Source of the DNA: Limisphaerales bacterium | GTDB lineage: Bacteria; Verrucomicrobiota; Verrucomicrobiia; Limisphaerales; UBA11358 | Direction: 5' to 3' | DNA length: 37,499 nucleotides | NCBI GenBank assembly: GCA_003161635.1 | Contig: PMOA01000128.1 | Coordinates: forward strand, 1-37,499 | Shown here: positions 16,227 through 24,238 of the stretch, piece by piece | Position numbering within the stretch: the stretch's first letter is position 1 | How the letters are laid out: each line of letters opens with the position of its first letter | Program-made: the position numbers and the translations under genes | Notes under the pieces: model-generated | Database searches by the model: none | What the model saw: only the letters and a program-made list of their open reading frames with translations | What the model was told of the DNA's origin: nothing

Positions 16227-16460
16227 CGAGAATTTTCTTTCCGGCCTCGCCGCGCATTTTTGGGTTGCGGGCTTGACGCTCTGGTTGCCGTGGGAGACAT
16301 GTGCGCGCTGGCCAAGTGCGACTATATTTTTGGACCCTTGAGCACTTTCTCGATGTGGGCGCCCTTCTACGGCAATCATCCGATGCTTTCCCTCGATCGC
16401 GGAAACCAGCGGATTGAGCGGGACCATTTTCAGGTTTCGGACCTGCAAACCATTCCCTAA
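16227..16460 (+). pseudogene. 3' fragment of a GT11-like gene, paralogue of the gene at 21465
   Basis: From about 16290 the plus strand reads VGDMCALAKCDYIFGPLSTF, then SMWAPFYGNHPMLSL and a tail ending LQTIP and TAA. The intact gene at 21465-22391 ends VGDLYALAQCDCIFGPISTY, SQWASFYGNKPLLNL, with a tail ending LEEIP, so this is a clear paralogue. Only the last ~60 codons are convincing; bases before 16260 fit less well and may contain frame changes. No start codon or 5' portion is left. It lies between the start of the ABC exporter and the end of the GT9 gene. Confidence 0.75.
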
Positions 16461-16473
16461 CGGACTCTTCCGC

Positions 16474-17490
16474 CTACCCGGACGCAACCCGGGATGACGG
16501 CAGGGCTTGCCGGACCAGTTGCAGTACCGCCTCCGGCGAAATCGCCGCCATGCAGGGACTCGCGCTTTGGCAAACTCCAACCCGGCCATCGCAACTGCAA
16601 GGGCCGCCCTGTAACACCCGGTGCTGTTTGCCGAGAGGTGCCCACTGGCTGATCACGGTCGGGCCGAACAAAGCAACGGTCGGAACCCCCAAGCCGGCGG
16701 CAAAATGCAGGGGCCCGGTATCGCCAGCGACAAACAACCGCGCCCGCTTGAGCACTGCCAGAAACATGGCCAGGTCAGGGTTGGACGGCAGGCTGGGAGC
16801 CTCCGGCACCAGTTTCCTTAGGCCCTCCAATCCGGCCTGATCGCGCGGCGAAATCCCCGTGGAAAAAATCACTTCGTAGCCGGCGCCGGTCGCCTGGCGA
16901 TAGAATTCCGCCCAGGAGGCCAGCGGCCATTCCTTCTTGGGCTGGCCGGTGGCGAGGTGGCAAAGGATGGCCGGCCGGGGCAACAGCTGCGCAGCTGCAC
17001 TGTCACGCACCGGATCGGTGTGAATTTCCATCTCCAAAGAACTGGGGGGGGCGATGCCCCAAGCCGACAGGAGATGCAAATTGCGCCGGGCCTCATGCAA
17101 CGATTCAGGAATCGGGACGGTTTGGGTGTAGCAATAACGGCGACCGAGAAAGCCGCCCGACCAAAAGGGGGCCAGCCGTTGCCGCGCGCCGCACAATAAG
17201 CTGATGATGGCGCCGCGGTCACCGCTTCCGAAATCCACCGAGCGATCAAAGCATTCCCGGCGCAGTGCCCGGATGATCGGCCAGGATTGTCTCAATCTTG
17301 CCTTGCCCCGGGCGCGGGGGAAGGCCCATACGCGCTCCAGCCAGGGCAGATGCTGGAACAGTGGCGTAACTTCTTCGGCCACCAGCACATGCAGCGCGGC
17401 ATTCGGAATATGCTCCTTGATGGCTCGCAAGGCAGGCGTCATCAACACCGCGTCACCGAAGTAGCGGAATTGAATGGCCAGGATTTTCAT
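16474..17490 (-). CDS. glycosyltransferase family 9 (heptosyltransferase-like), copy 1
   Basis: 338 residues from the ATG at 17490 (MKILAIQFRYFGDAVLMTPA). GT9 enzymes add heptose or related sugars to the LPS inner core from ADP-heptose, on the cytoplasmic face of the inner membrane. The N-terminal FGDAVLMTPALRAIKEHIP and the C-terminal FVAGDTGPLHFAAGLGVPTV followed by LFGPT are the family's acceptor- and donor-side blocks. An upstream in-frame start would add 44 residues of low-complexity sequence, so the family start is preferred. It diverges from the gene at 17637 (147 bases between starts), where their promoters must lie. A C-terminal cluster of Cys (CSCDGRVGVC) is a noticeable extra. Confidence 0.88.
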   Translation of the reverse strand: MKILAIQFRYFGDAVLMTPALRAIKEHIPNAALHVLVAEEVTPLFQHLPWLERVWAFPRARGKARLRQSWPIIRALRRECFDRSVDFGSGDRGAIISLLCGARQRLAPFWSGGFLGRRYCYTQTVPIPESLHEARRNLHLLSAWGIAPPSSLEMEIHTDPVRDSAAAQLLPRPAILCHLATGQPKKEWPLASWAEFYRQATGAGYEVIFSTGISPRDQAGLEGLRKLVPEAPSLPSNPDLAMFLAVLKRARLFVAGDTGPLHFAAGLGVPTVALFGPTVISQWAPLGKQHRVLQGGPCSCDGRVGVCQSASPCMAAISPEAVLQLVRQALPSSRVASG

Positions 17491-17636
17491 GACGCTGCTG
17501 CTGCTTTCGATTGTTGCTGCCGGGGCCAATATGTTCGGGGGGTACCGCGGACACCAGATTTTTTTGCGGTTGGCAGGCTCAAGATTGCGTGAATTTTCGT
17601 TGTCCCGCAGGGTTCGGTTCAATTTAATACTGCCGC

Positions 17637-18512
17637 GTGAAAATCAGCGGCTTTACTTTCATCCGCAACGGCAACAGCTTGGGCTACCCGTTTGCCGCCT
17701 CCATCAAGTCGTTGCTGCCGCTGTGCGACGAACTGATCGTCAATGTGCCGCATTCGACCGATGGCACGTTGGAAAGCGTCCGGGCAATCAACGATCCAAA
17801 AATCCGCATCCTCGAATCCGAATGGGACGAAAAACAACGCACGGCCGGACTGGCGCTCTCCCATCACACCAATCTGGCCCTGAAGCAATGCACGGGCGAT
17901 TGGTGCGTCTACATCCAGGGCGACGAAGTGTTGCACGAGGGCACGCTCCCCGCCATGCGTTCCGCGATGGAGCGGGAATATGACCAGCCCCAGGTCCAGG
18001 GATTGCTGGTGGATTACACGCATTTCTACGGCAGCTATTGGACCTATGCCTGTTCGTTCGGCTGGTACCAGCAGGAAGTGCGGGTGGTGCGGCGCGACCC
18101 GGCCATTGGCTCGCGCGGCGATGCCCAGGGTTTCCGCACCCTGGACGGTCAGAAGCTCCGGGTGAAGAAATCCGGCGGCCATTATTGCCACTACGGCCAC
18201 GCCCTGCACCCGGACACGGCCCGGATCAAGCTTCAAAACCTGTCCCGCCTGTGGCACGATGATGCCTCCGTCGAAAAAATCTGCCGGCGCCCGGACGGGT
18301 TCTACGAGGATGACCATAAAGTCAAACCGTTCACCGGCACTCACCCGGCGGTCATGCGGGAGATTGTCGCTGCCGCAAACTGGACGTACACCTCCCGCAA
18401 CCCTCTGATCCGCTTGCGTCGGAAATATTTTTGGAAAGACGTGGCAGCCCTGGTCAAAGACTGTACCGGGGTCGAAATAGGCGTTCACCGCAACTACCGG
18501 CTCATCAAATAA
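17637..18512 (+). CDS. family-2-like glycosyltransferase
   Basis: 291 residues from a GTG start (MKISGFTFIRNGNSLGYPFA). The opening beta strand with FIRNG, a CDELIVNVPHSTDGTLE segment, then TGDWCVYIQGDEVLHEG, follow the GT-A pattern: QGDE takes the place of the usual DxD metal motif. The rest has many aromatic residues, as in acceptor-binding regions, and has no clear membrane segment. It should transfer a sugar from a nucleotide donor in the cytoplasm; donor and acceptor are unknown. The TAA at 18510-18512 is followed in the same frame by another 36 codons that look like a protein tail (see the next entry). It is divergent from the GT9 gene. Confidence 0.8.
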   Translation: MKISGFTFIRNGNSLGYPFAASIKSLLPLCDELIVNVPHSTDGTLESVRAINDPKIRILESEWDEKQRTAGLALSHHTNLALKQCTGDWCVYIQGDEVLHEGTLPAMRSAMEREYDQPQVQGLLVDYTHFYGSYWTYACSFGWYQQEVRVVRRDPAIGSRGDAQGFRTLDGQKLRVKKSGGHYCHYGHALHPDTARIKLQNLSRLWHDDASVEKICRRPDGFYEDDHKVKPFTGTHPAVMREIVAAANWTYTSRNPLIRLRRKYFWKDVAALVKDCTGVEIGVHRNYRLIK

Positions 18513-18623
18513 GCGTCGGGCGGCCTGGACCAACAGCTCCGATTTGTGCCGCTGGATGATTCCTTTCCGCGCTATCTTTTGGAGCATCCGGAGAAGTTTT
18601 TCTCCTGGATTAAACCGGTTTGA
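18513..18623 (+). pseudogene. orphan C-terminal tail of another glycosyltransferase-like gene
   Basis: Directly after the previous stop, and in the same frame, the DNA reads GGLDQQLRFVPLDDSFPRYL, then LEHPEKFFSWIKPV and TGA. The composition is protein-like and recalls tails of GT17-like bacterial proteins, but I cannot confirm the family. It has no start codon of its own. It may be the scar of a gene replacement, or the tail of the upstream gene cut off by a point nonsense mutation. Confidence 0.5.
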
Positions 18624-18740
18624 AGCCCTGGCATTTGTCCATAGACGCAGGCCCGGCGAACAGTCTGTCGGCGGGCAACGCGCGTGATTTGTCCTGGTGC
18701 TGTCGGATTGGCATCCATGTTGTACCGGATATTGCGAATA

Positions 18741-20891
18741 TCACTCCACAAATACATTGCGGCCTGCTTTCCGCTCAGAACGAAGGGCGTCTTGAACGCA
18801 TTGCCGTACCATCCAGTTTGGAATTGGGCGGCCCTCACGGACTGCATCCCGCACTTCCGTTCCACTGATGGGAGTGAGGTGTCCGTTCAAATCTTCGCCG
18901 TACGAATCACGCGCCGCATCGTAGCCAATGGCACCAAAGAAGACCGGCACGATACCGATGTCCCCGATATTCTCAAATAGTCTTTGGCTGTCATCTGGTT
19001 TATAGTAGTCCCTGATGCCTGTGTGATCGCGACCGACGATGAAGTGGCTACAGCCCATGTTCTGGCGGCAGATCGCCGTGAAGACCGCTTCCCGCGGGCC
19101 TGCATACCGCGGGTAGGAGGCGAAGCCGCTTAACACCGCGTGATTTTTGGGATAAATGCCGTTCTCCAGGCACGCCTGATAACTTGCGAGGACTGCGCTC
19201 GATTGAAAGTCCCCGCGCTTCCTGGGGCCGATGACCGGACTGATTAGAAGACCATCTGCGTCGGTAAGCCTTAGAGCCTCGATCTGGATGTGCTCGTGGG
19301 CGCGATGGGCGACATTCCGGGTGTGGAAGCCCACGACACGCTCCCAGCCCTTTTGATTGAAAAGGAACCGCGTCTGCGACGGGGTTAGCATGAACTGGGT
19401 TTGGGGGGATGTCATTCGCCGGACCAGTGTTACTTCACCTGCCAGGAAACTCGGTCCGCGACTGAGGATGCGGGCGACACCAGGGTGGTCAGTTGAGGAG
19501 GTCCCAAACCATTTTTCGACGAGGCGCATGGGGTCGAGTTCGAAGCGTTCGGTAACGTCCAAGATCGCGTGAACCGTTCCTTCACTAGAACAGAGCGCAA
19601 CGCGGTCACCCGCGACCAAGTGACGGCCATGGTCCGCATTGACCTGCAGTGTGATGGGCAGCGTCCACACCGTGTCGTCAACGAGGCGGTTCCGTTCCAG
19701 CACTGACGTCAGGTTGGCCCGGTCCATGAAGCCGGTTAACGGCGAATAGGTGCCAAGCGCGATTTGCTCCGCATCCATCAGGTCGGTATCGGCTACAACA
19801 ACTCGATGGAGGAGCGCAAGGTCCGCTTCATCGATTCGTGAAAGAACTCGTTCCACCAGCGCTCCGCCATGCGGCCGGACGAGCAACGATCCATCCGGGA
19901 TGATGCGCCCGCCGTGCGCTTGCTCGAACTCGGAGATCACTTTCGCCACCATGCCGGCACACGCAATGGGAAAGTGGCCGACAGCGGTTTCCGCAGCGAG
20001 AACAAGACCGTCGGCGCCATCGGCCAACGTGTTGTAAATGTCGTTGATTTCGGCTCGCGTCGGCACGGGCAATTTAATCATGGACTCGAGCAGATTGGTG
20101 GCGACGAAAACTGGCCGGCCAACAGCCTTGGCACGTCGAATTATGTCCTTCTGATGCGCCGGTATCTTCGCCAGCGCGACCTGCCGTGAAAGGTCGCCGC
20201 GATCAATGAGGATGGCATCGGAATGTCGGGCGATCCCCTCAAGATTTGCGATGCCATTGAGCGATTCAATCTTGGAGATCAGCGTCGCACCTTCGCCGAT
20301 GAGGGCCCGCATTTGGAGAACATCGTCCTCCCGATTCGCGAACGAGAGAGCGAAATGCTTCACGCCCATCTCGCGCCCAATTCTGATTGCTTCGCGATCC
20401 TTGGAGGTGATGGCGGGCAGGGCGATATCTCGATGCACGGTCACCGCCTTATTGATGCCGACCTGGCCGCCGTTGAGGATTCGCAGGGTGGCGCGACCGT
20501 TTTGAAGCGCCGCCACTTGCGCAACGACCGCGTTAAAGTCGATCGTGATAAGGTCGCCGACTTGAAGCAGGTCGCAGATGTTCTCAGGTGTGAACGTCAA
20601 CCCCGTTCCATTCCCGAGCAGCGGAGAACTGTGGACCTCGACGAACGTGTTTTCATCCAAACTCACCGGTGCGGACTCGAATGCGCCCGTTCGAATCTGC
20701 GCGCCTTCGCTATCGAGACAGACCGCCACGTTCGAGTGTTCCTGCAGAAAGGCGATGGTCGGACGGACGTCCTCGATCTTGGTATGCGAGAGATTAATTC
20801 GAAACAGGCTGACCCCAAGAGCCTGAAGCCGCCGGAGCACTCGTGGATGGCGCGTGGCGGGCCCAATCGTACAGAGGATACTTTTGTTCAT
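18741..20891 (-). CDS. pyruvate kinase domain fused to ATP sulfurylase
   Basis: 716 residues from the ATG at 20891 (MNKSILCTIGPATRHPRVLR). Residues ~1-335 are pyruvate kinase A and B domains: SLFRINLSH, CLDSEGAQIRTG, LISKIES (catalytic Lys/Glu), IDRGDLS, VATNLLESMI and PTRAEINDIYNTLADGADGL. The usual DTKGPEIRTG is changed to DSEGAQIRTG, MVARGDLG to LIDRGDLS, and the C-terminal regulatory domain is missing. Residues ~336-716 are ATP sulfurylase: VRPHGGALVERV, HTRNVAHRAHEH (nucleotide site), VGRDHTGIRDYY and PISGTEVRDAVREGRPIP. This half should make APS and PPi from ATP and sulfate. With the APS kinase at 25186 and the sulfotransferase at 22496 it suggests PAPS for glycan sulfation. PK activity is plausible but unproven. 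A start 22 codons upstream is in frame but less likely. Confidence 0.9.
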   Translation of the reverse strand: MNKSILCTIGPATRHPRVLRRLQALGVSLFRINLSHTKIEDVRPTIAFLQEHSNVAVCLDSEGAQIRTGAFESAPVSLDENTFVEVHSSPLLGNGTGLTFTPENICDLLQVGDLITIDFNAVVAQVAALQNGRATLRILNGGQVGINKAVTVHRDIALPAITSKDREAIRIGREMGVKHFALSFANREDDVLQMRALIGEGATLISKIESLNGIANLEGIARHSDAILIDRGDLSRQVALAKIPAHQKDIIRRAKAVGRPVFVATNLLESMIKLPVPTRAEINDIYNTLADGADGLVLAAETAVGHFPIACAGMVAKVISEFEQAHGGRIIPDGSLLVRPHGGALVERVLSRIDEADLALLHRVVVADTDLMDAEQIALGTYSPLTGFMDRANLTSVLERNRLVDDTVWTLPITLQVNADHGRHLVAGDRVALCSSEGTVHAILDVTERFELDPMRLVEKWFGTSSTDHPGVARILSRGPSFLAGEVTLVRRMTSPQTQFMLTPSQTRFLFNQKGWERVVGFHTRNVAHRAHEHIQIEALRLTDADGLLISPVIGPRKRGDFQSSAVLASYQACLENGIYPKNHAVLSGFASYPRYAGPREAVFTAICRQNMGCSHFIVGRDHTGIRDYYKPDDSQRLFENIGDIGIVPVFFGAIGYDAARDSYGEDLNGHLTPISGTEVRDAVREGRPIPNWMVRQCVQDALRSERKAGRNVFVE

Positions 20892-21464
20892 GGTTGAGAT
20901 TATCTCGCTAATGTTCCTAACGATCCGCTTGCCGATTGTTTTCGGTCGCCAAACCACTCAGGCCACCTCACTCACATGTAAACGGCGGTTGAAAAGTGTA
21001 GCGGGTTGCGGCCACAATAGTGTGGCACCCGTTGAAGTAGTAAACAACTCTCGGACGAAGAAGGTCAAGGCCGAAAGCCCCGGCGCGCTTTAATTTTCAG
21101 TCGGACCGCAAAAACAAAAAATAAACCTGTCATGAAATCCGCACATCAGAGTGGCCGGTTTTGAATCGACCATGATCGGCTGGCTTTGAAGTCACCGGTG
21201 ACAATGCATCCGCTCCGGCTTGCCAGAAACGACGGCCTTGCGTGCCTGTACGATAGGCTGTTGAACTACATTGAAAGCCGTTTGGTTCAGATCATTGCTT
21301 GAGCGTTTAGGCGCGGCGCAACCTTGCGCTCAAACGGGAAAGATTCATGGCCAAAGCGAATTTCAGAATTCAAAACACCACTGCCGATTTCAATGAAAGC
21401 TTGCCAGAAGCCTGTTTAATCTGGAAGCTTTGCCCCACCAAAAGTCCATCAATTTCCGTAAACC
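20892..21464. other. 573-base gene-free stretch with possible IS21-like end sequences
   Basis: No credible gene. Two places resemble the ends of IS21-family insertion sequences, which carry repeated tggcc-ggttttgaa words: tgtaaacggcggttgaaaag (from 20977) and agtggccggttttgaatcga with a second looser copy gatcggctggctttgaagtc (21149-21194). There is no transposase between them. The rest should hold the promoters of the divergent PK-ATP sulfurylase and GT11-like genes, but I cannot place them with confidence. Confidence 0.35.
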
Positions 21465-22391
21465 ATGCGGTCGGCTGATAACAAACTCCTCGTCGTTGGC
21501 TTCCGAACCGGCCGGATGGGAAACCGGCTGGTATTGTTTGCCAATGTCATTGGCTTCGCTGCCGAGCATGGCTACCGCGTCGTCAATGTCGCCTTTCATT
21601 CCTACGCCCATCTATTTGTAAATACGCGCCGGGACATTTACTGCCGGTATCCGGTTGCCCGCCCCCGGAGCCTGTTTGATGTGATCCCCGGGGTCGCGCC
21701 GGCCATTCGCAAGACGCGGATTTTCTACCAGTTCATCCGCCGGGCCAGCGAGTGGAATGACCGTTTTCCGATCCTGGGGAAAAGCGTGTTCACACTCCGC
21801 GAGATTCCCGGGCAGACCATATTTCTGGACACACCGGAAGTGCAATCCCGGATGGCCGATGCCAAAGTCGTCTTCGTGCATGGCTGGCGGATTCGCGCGC
21901 CCGAATCCGTGCGCCGGCATGCGGACCTCATCCGGGAATATTTCCGTCCGATCGCAGAGTATGAACAAGCCGCTCGCCAGGCAGTGGAACGCCTGCGGCA
22001 GAAGGCGGATGTCGTCGTAGGCGTTCACATCCGGTTGGGAGACAATTGGAAGTGGAAGGGGGGCCAATGCTACTTCCCGGTTTCGCGGTACGTGACCTGG
22101 ATGCATGAACTGGCCGAGCAATTCCCCGACAACAAGGTGGCCTTCCTCGTCTGTAGTGACGAGCCGCGGCACGAGCAGGAGTTTCCGGGACTGGCGGTGG
22201 GCTTCGGCCCGGACTCTCCGGTGGGAGACCTTTACGCGCTGGCCCAATGTGACTGCATCTTTGGCCCCATCAGCACCTATTCGCAGTGGGCATCCTTTTA
22301 CGGCAACAAGCCGCTGCTTAACCTGTACCTCAGTGATGACCGGGTAGAACGTGGAAAGTTCTCCGTCTCCTATTTGGAGGAGATACCGTGA
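21465..22391 (+). CDS. GT11/fucosyltransferase-like glycosyltransferase
   Basis: 308 residues from the ATG at 21465. The N-terminal GRMGNRLVLFANVIGFA (residues ~16-32) resembles the GGLGNQLFQYA opening of alpha-1,2-fucosyltransferases, and VVVGVHIRLGD (near 183-193) matches the H-x-R-x-GD motif shared by GT11, GT23 and related fucosyltransferases that binds GDP-fucose. The C-terminal DLYALAQCDCIFGPISTYSQ segment also fits. The C-terminal end is duplicated as a fragment at 16227-16460. It is followed after 104 bases by the sulfotransferase on the same strand, so the two are probably co-transcribed. GDP-fucose is an inferred donor. Confidence 0.75.
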   Translation: MRSADNKLLVVGFRTGRMGNRLVLFANVIGFAAEHGYRVVNVAFHSYAHLFVNTRRDIYCRYPVARPRSLFDVIPGVAPAIRKTRIFYQFIRRASEWNDRFPILGKSVFTLREIPGQTIFLDTPEVQSRMADAKVVFVHGWRIRAPESVRRHADLIREYFRPIAEYEQAARQAVERLRQKADVVVGVHIRLGDNWKWKGGQCYFPVSRYVTWMHELAEQFPDNKVAFLVCSDEPRHEQEFPGLAVGFGPDSPVGDLYALAQCDCIFGPISTYSQWASFYGNKPLLNLYLSDDRVERGKFSVSYLEEIP

Positions 22392-22495
22392 ACCTGGCCT
22401 CGCGGGACAAGGCTTCTGAAATTCTTTGCCGCCGGCGCAGAATATGTTTGCTTCCAGCGGTTGCGGCTCACAACACTCGCGGCTGAAATCAGGCA

Positions 22496-23308
22496 ATGAT
22501 TGTTTTTTGTCACATTCCGAAAACCGCGGGCTCAAGTTTTCAGTTTATACTCGAAAACAGCCTGGGTGTGTTCGCGTGCCATACCAATCATACCAAAAGG
22601 CCCGTTTTCACCCAGCGGGACCTGGATTTTGCGAGGAAAATGTTCCCCGGATTGCGGAGCATCGCCGGTCATAATCTGGTCGATCCGTTAAGCCTGGCCG
22701 TCCCCAACCCCTTTTATCTGACGTTCCTGAGGGAACCGGTGGCCAGGGTTTTTTCCCATTACCAGGCTTCGGTCCTCAGTGGCAACCGCAGGACGTTTGA
22801 AGAAGAATTGCTCCGACGCGAAGGCCTTGAAAACTTGCATGTAAAATTGATGTCGGGCGGGAGAAATCTGGACAAGGCCAAGCGCTTCCTGGAAACGTGC
22901 GGCTTTGTCGGCTTGACGGAAAAATTTGAGCTTTCCCTTCAGGTCCTGGAGCAACTCAGCCCCTACCCGCTGAACCTGAACTATAAACGGAAAAATCTCG
23001 CGCCGGACAATCGGATCAAAAAATCCCTGGAGAACGACAGCCGGCTGGTCGAAATGACCCGGGAATATAACAAGCTGGACCTCGAACTCTATTCCTTTGC
23101 GGTCAATGAGATCTTTCCCAAAATGTGTGCCAAAGCGGGATTAAATCCTGCGGACAAGGTCGCGTCCCACGACCATTACACGAGCGAGATAAAATGGAAA
23201 TATTTGCTCTGCCACTTTTACAACATGTCGTTCTACCGGCAAGTCTGCAAGGTTCACAATCGGCATTTCTCCGCGTCAGTGCCCGCAGGCGATCTGGCCG
23301 GGAAGTAA
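22496..23308 (+). CDS. PAPS-dependent sulfotransferase (sulfotransferase family 2-like)
   Basis: 270 residues. MIVFCHIPKTAGSSFQFILE carries the 5'-phosphosulfate-binding loop (HIPKTAGSS), and FYLTFLREPVARVFSHYQAS carries the 3'-phosphate-binding block (REPVxRxxSxY) of Golgi-type carbohydrate sulfotransferases. These enzymes move sulfate from PAPS to a sugar hydroxyl. No signal peptide or membrane anchor is visible, so it should act in the cytoplasm on a precursor before export. The PAPS-making enzymes are both nearby (PK-ATP sulfurylase at 18741-20891, APS kinase at 25186-25827), and glycosyltransferases lie on either side, which makes a glycan acceptor likely. The start ATG has no clear Shine-Dalgarno sequence. 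Confidence 0.88.
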   Translation: MIVFCHIPKTAGSSFQFILENSLGVFACHTNHTKRPVFTQRDLDFARKMFPGLRSIAGHNLVDPLSLAVPNPFYLTFLREPVARVFSHYQASVLSGNRRTFEEELLRREGLENLHVKLMSGGRNLDKAKRFLETCGFVGLTEKFELSLQVLEQLSPYPLNLNYKRKNLAPDNRIKKSLENDSRLVEMTREYNKLDLELYSFAVNEIFPKMCAKAGLNPADKVASHDHYTSEIKWKYLLCHFYNMSFYRQVCKVHNRHFSASVPAGDLAGK

Positions 23309-23433
23309 GCAGATGACCGGGTGGGCGCGGAGATCGTTTCATAATTCTTTTGCGGGCTGCGCGAAGGGTGCGGTAACATGCGCGCGGTTCCGCAGCCGCC
23401 CGGGTTTGGGGGACCCAACGGAATCCCGACACC

Positions 23434-24225
23434 ATGACCACCGAACAACGATTGCCGCTTTCCGTGTGCATGATTTCAGGCGCTGAAGCGCACCGCATCC
23501 GCCGTGCCCTCGACAGTGTTGCCGGCTGGACATCCGAAATCATCGTCGTGATCAATGAAGACGTCAGCGACGACACTGACCGGATTGCCGCGTCATACGG
23601 GGCCAGGGTTTCCCGCGAACCCTGGAAGGGGCATATTGCCCAAAAGAACTCCGCGGCACAGAAGGCCGGCAGCGATTGGATCTTGGGATTGGACGCCGAT
23701 GAGGTCGTTTCTCCGGAACTGCGCGCAGAAATGGAACAATTGTTTGCCGAGCCGGGAAAACTTCAATCCTTCACGGCATTCAATTTTCCGCGTTGTACTT
23801 ATTTCTGCGGGCGGTGGATCCGGCATGGCGATTGGTATCCCGACCACCAGACCCGCTTGTGGCGGCGCGGCACGTCGGAATGGGGAGGCGTCGACCCGCA
23901 CGACAAATTGCTGGTGCATGGTGCCGTGGGCCGCTTGCACCACGACCTGTTGCATTACAACGCTGAAACCATCGACCAGCAAATCGGGAAAATCTCCCGG
24001 TATAGCGAGGATTTTCTGCGTGACGCCGTGACGCACCGGCGTAGTGCCAGCTGGTTTGATTTGGTCGTGCGGCCGGCGTGGCGATTTGCCCGGAGCTATT
24101 TTTTCCGGCTCGGCCTGTTTGATGGCTGGCAGGGTGGCTACATCGCCTGGATGACGGCGTTTTACACCGCTACGCGCTATGCCAAAATCCGCGCTACGCA
24201 GGAACAGAAAAGCAAACCGGATTGA
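23434..24225 (+). CDS. family-2 glycosyltransferase, WaaE/LPS-core-like
   Basis: 263 residues. LPLSVCMISGAEAHRIRRAL opens a GT-A fold; SEIIVVINEDVSDDTDRIA follows, then WKGHIAQKNSAAQKAGSDWI and LGLDADEVVSPEL, where DAD is the metal-binding DxD. The ordering, with a short form and the phrase Q-K-N-x-A, is that of the WaaE/KdtX group, which adds glucose or a similar sugar to the LPS inner core. A C-terminal amphipathic region (RPAWRFARSYFFRLGLFDGW) probably contacts the membrane. The next gene starts 14 bases after its stop, so the two form an operon, probably with the sulfotransferase gene 125 bases upstream. Confidence 0.88.
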   Translation: MTTEQRLPLSVCMISGAEAHRIRRALDSVAGWTSEIIVVINEDVSDDTDRIAASYGARVSREPWKGHIAQKNSAAQKAGSDWILGLDADEVVSPELRAEMEQLFAEPGKLQSFTAFNFPRCTYFCGRWIRHGDWYPDHQTRLWRRGTSEWGGVDPHDKLLVHGAVGRLHHDLLHYNAETIDQQIGKISRYSEDFLRDAVTHRRSASWFDLVVRPAWRFARSYFFRLGLFDGWQGGYIAWMTAFYTATRYAKIRATQEQKSKPD

Positions 24226-24238
24226 ATGTTGTAGATTC

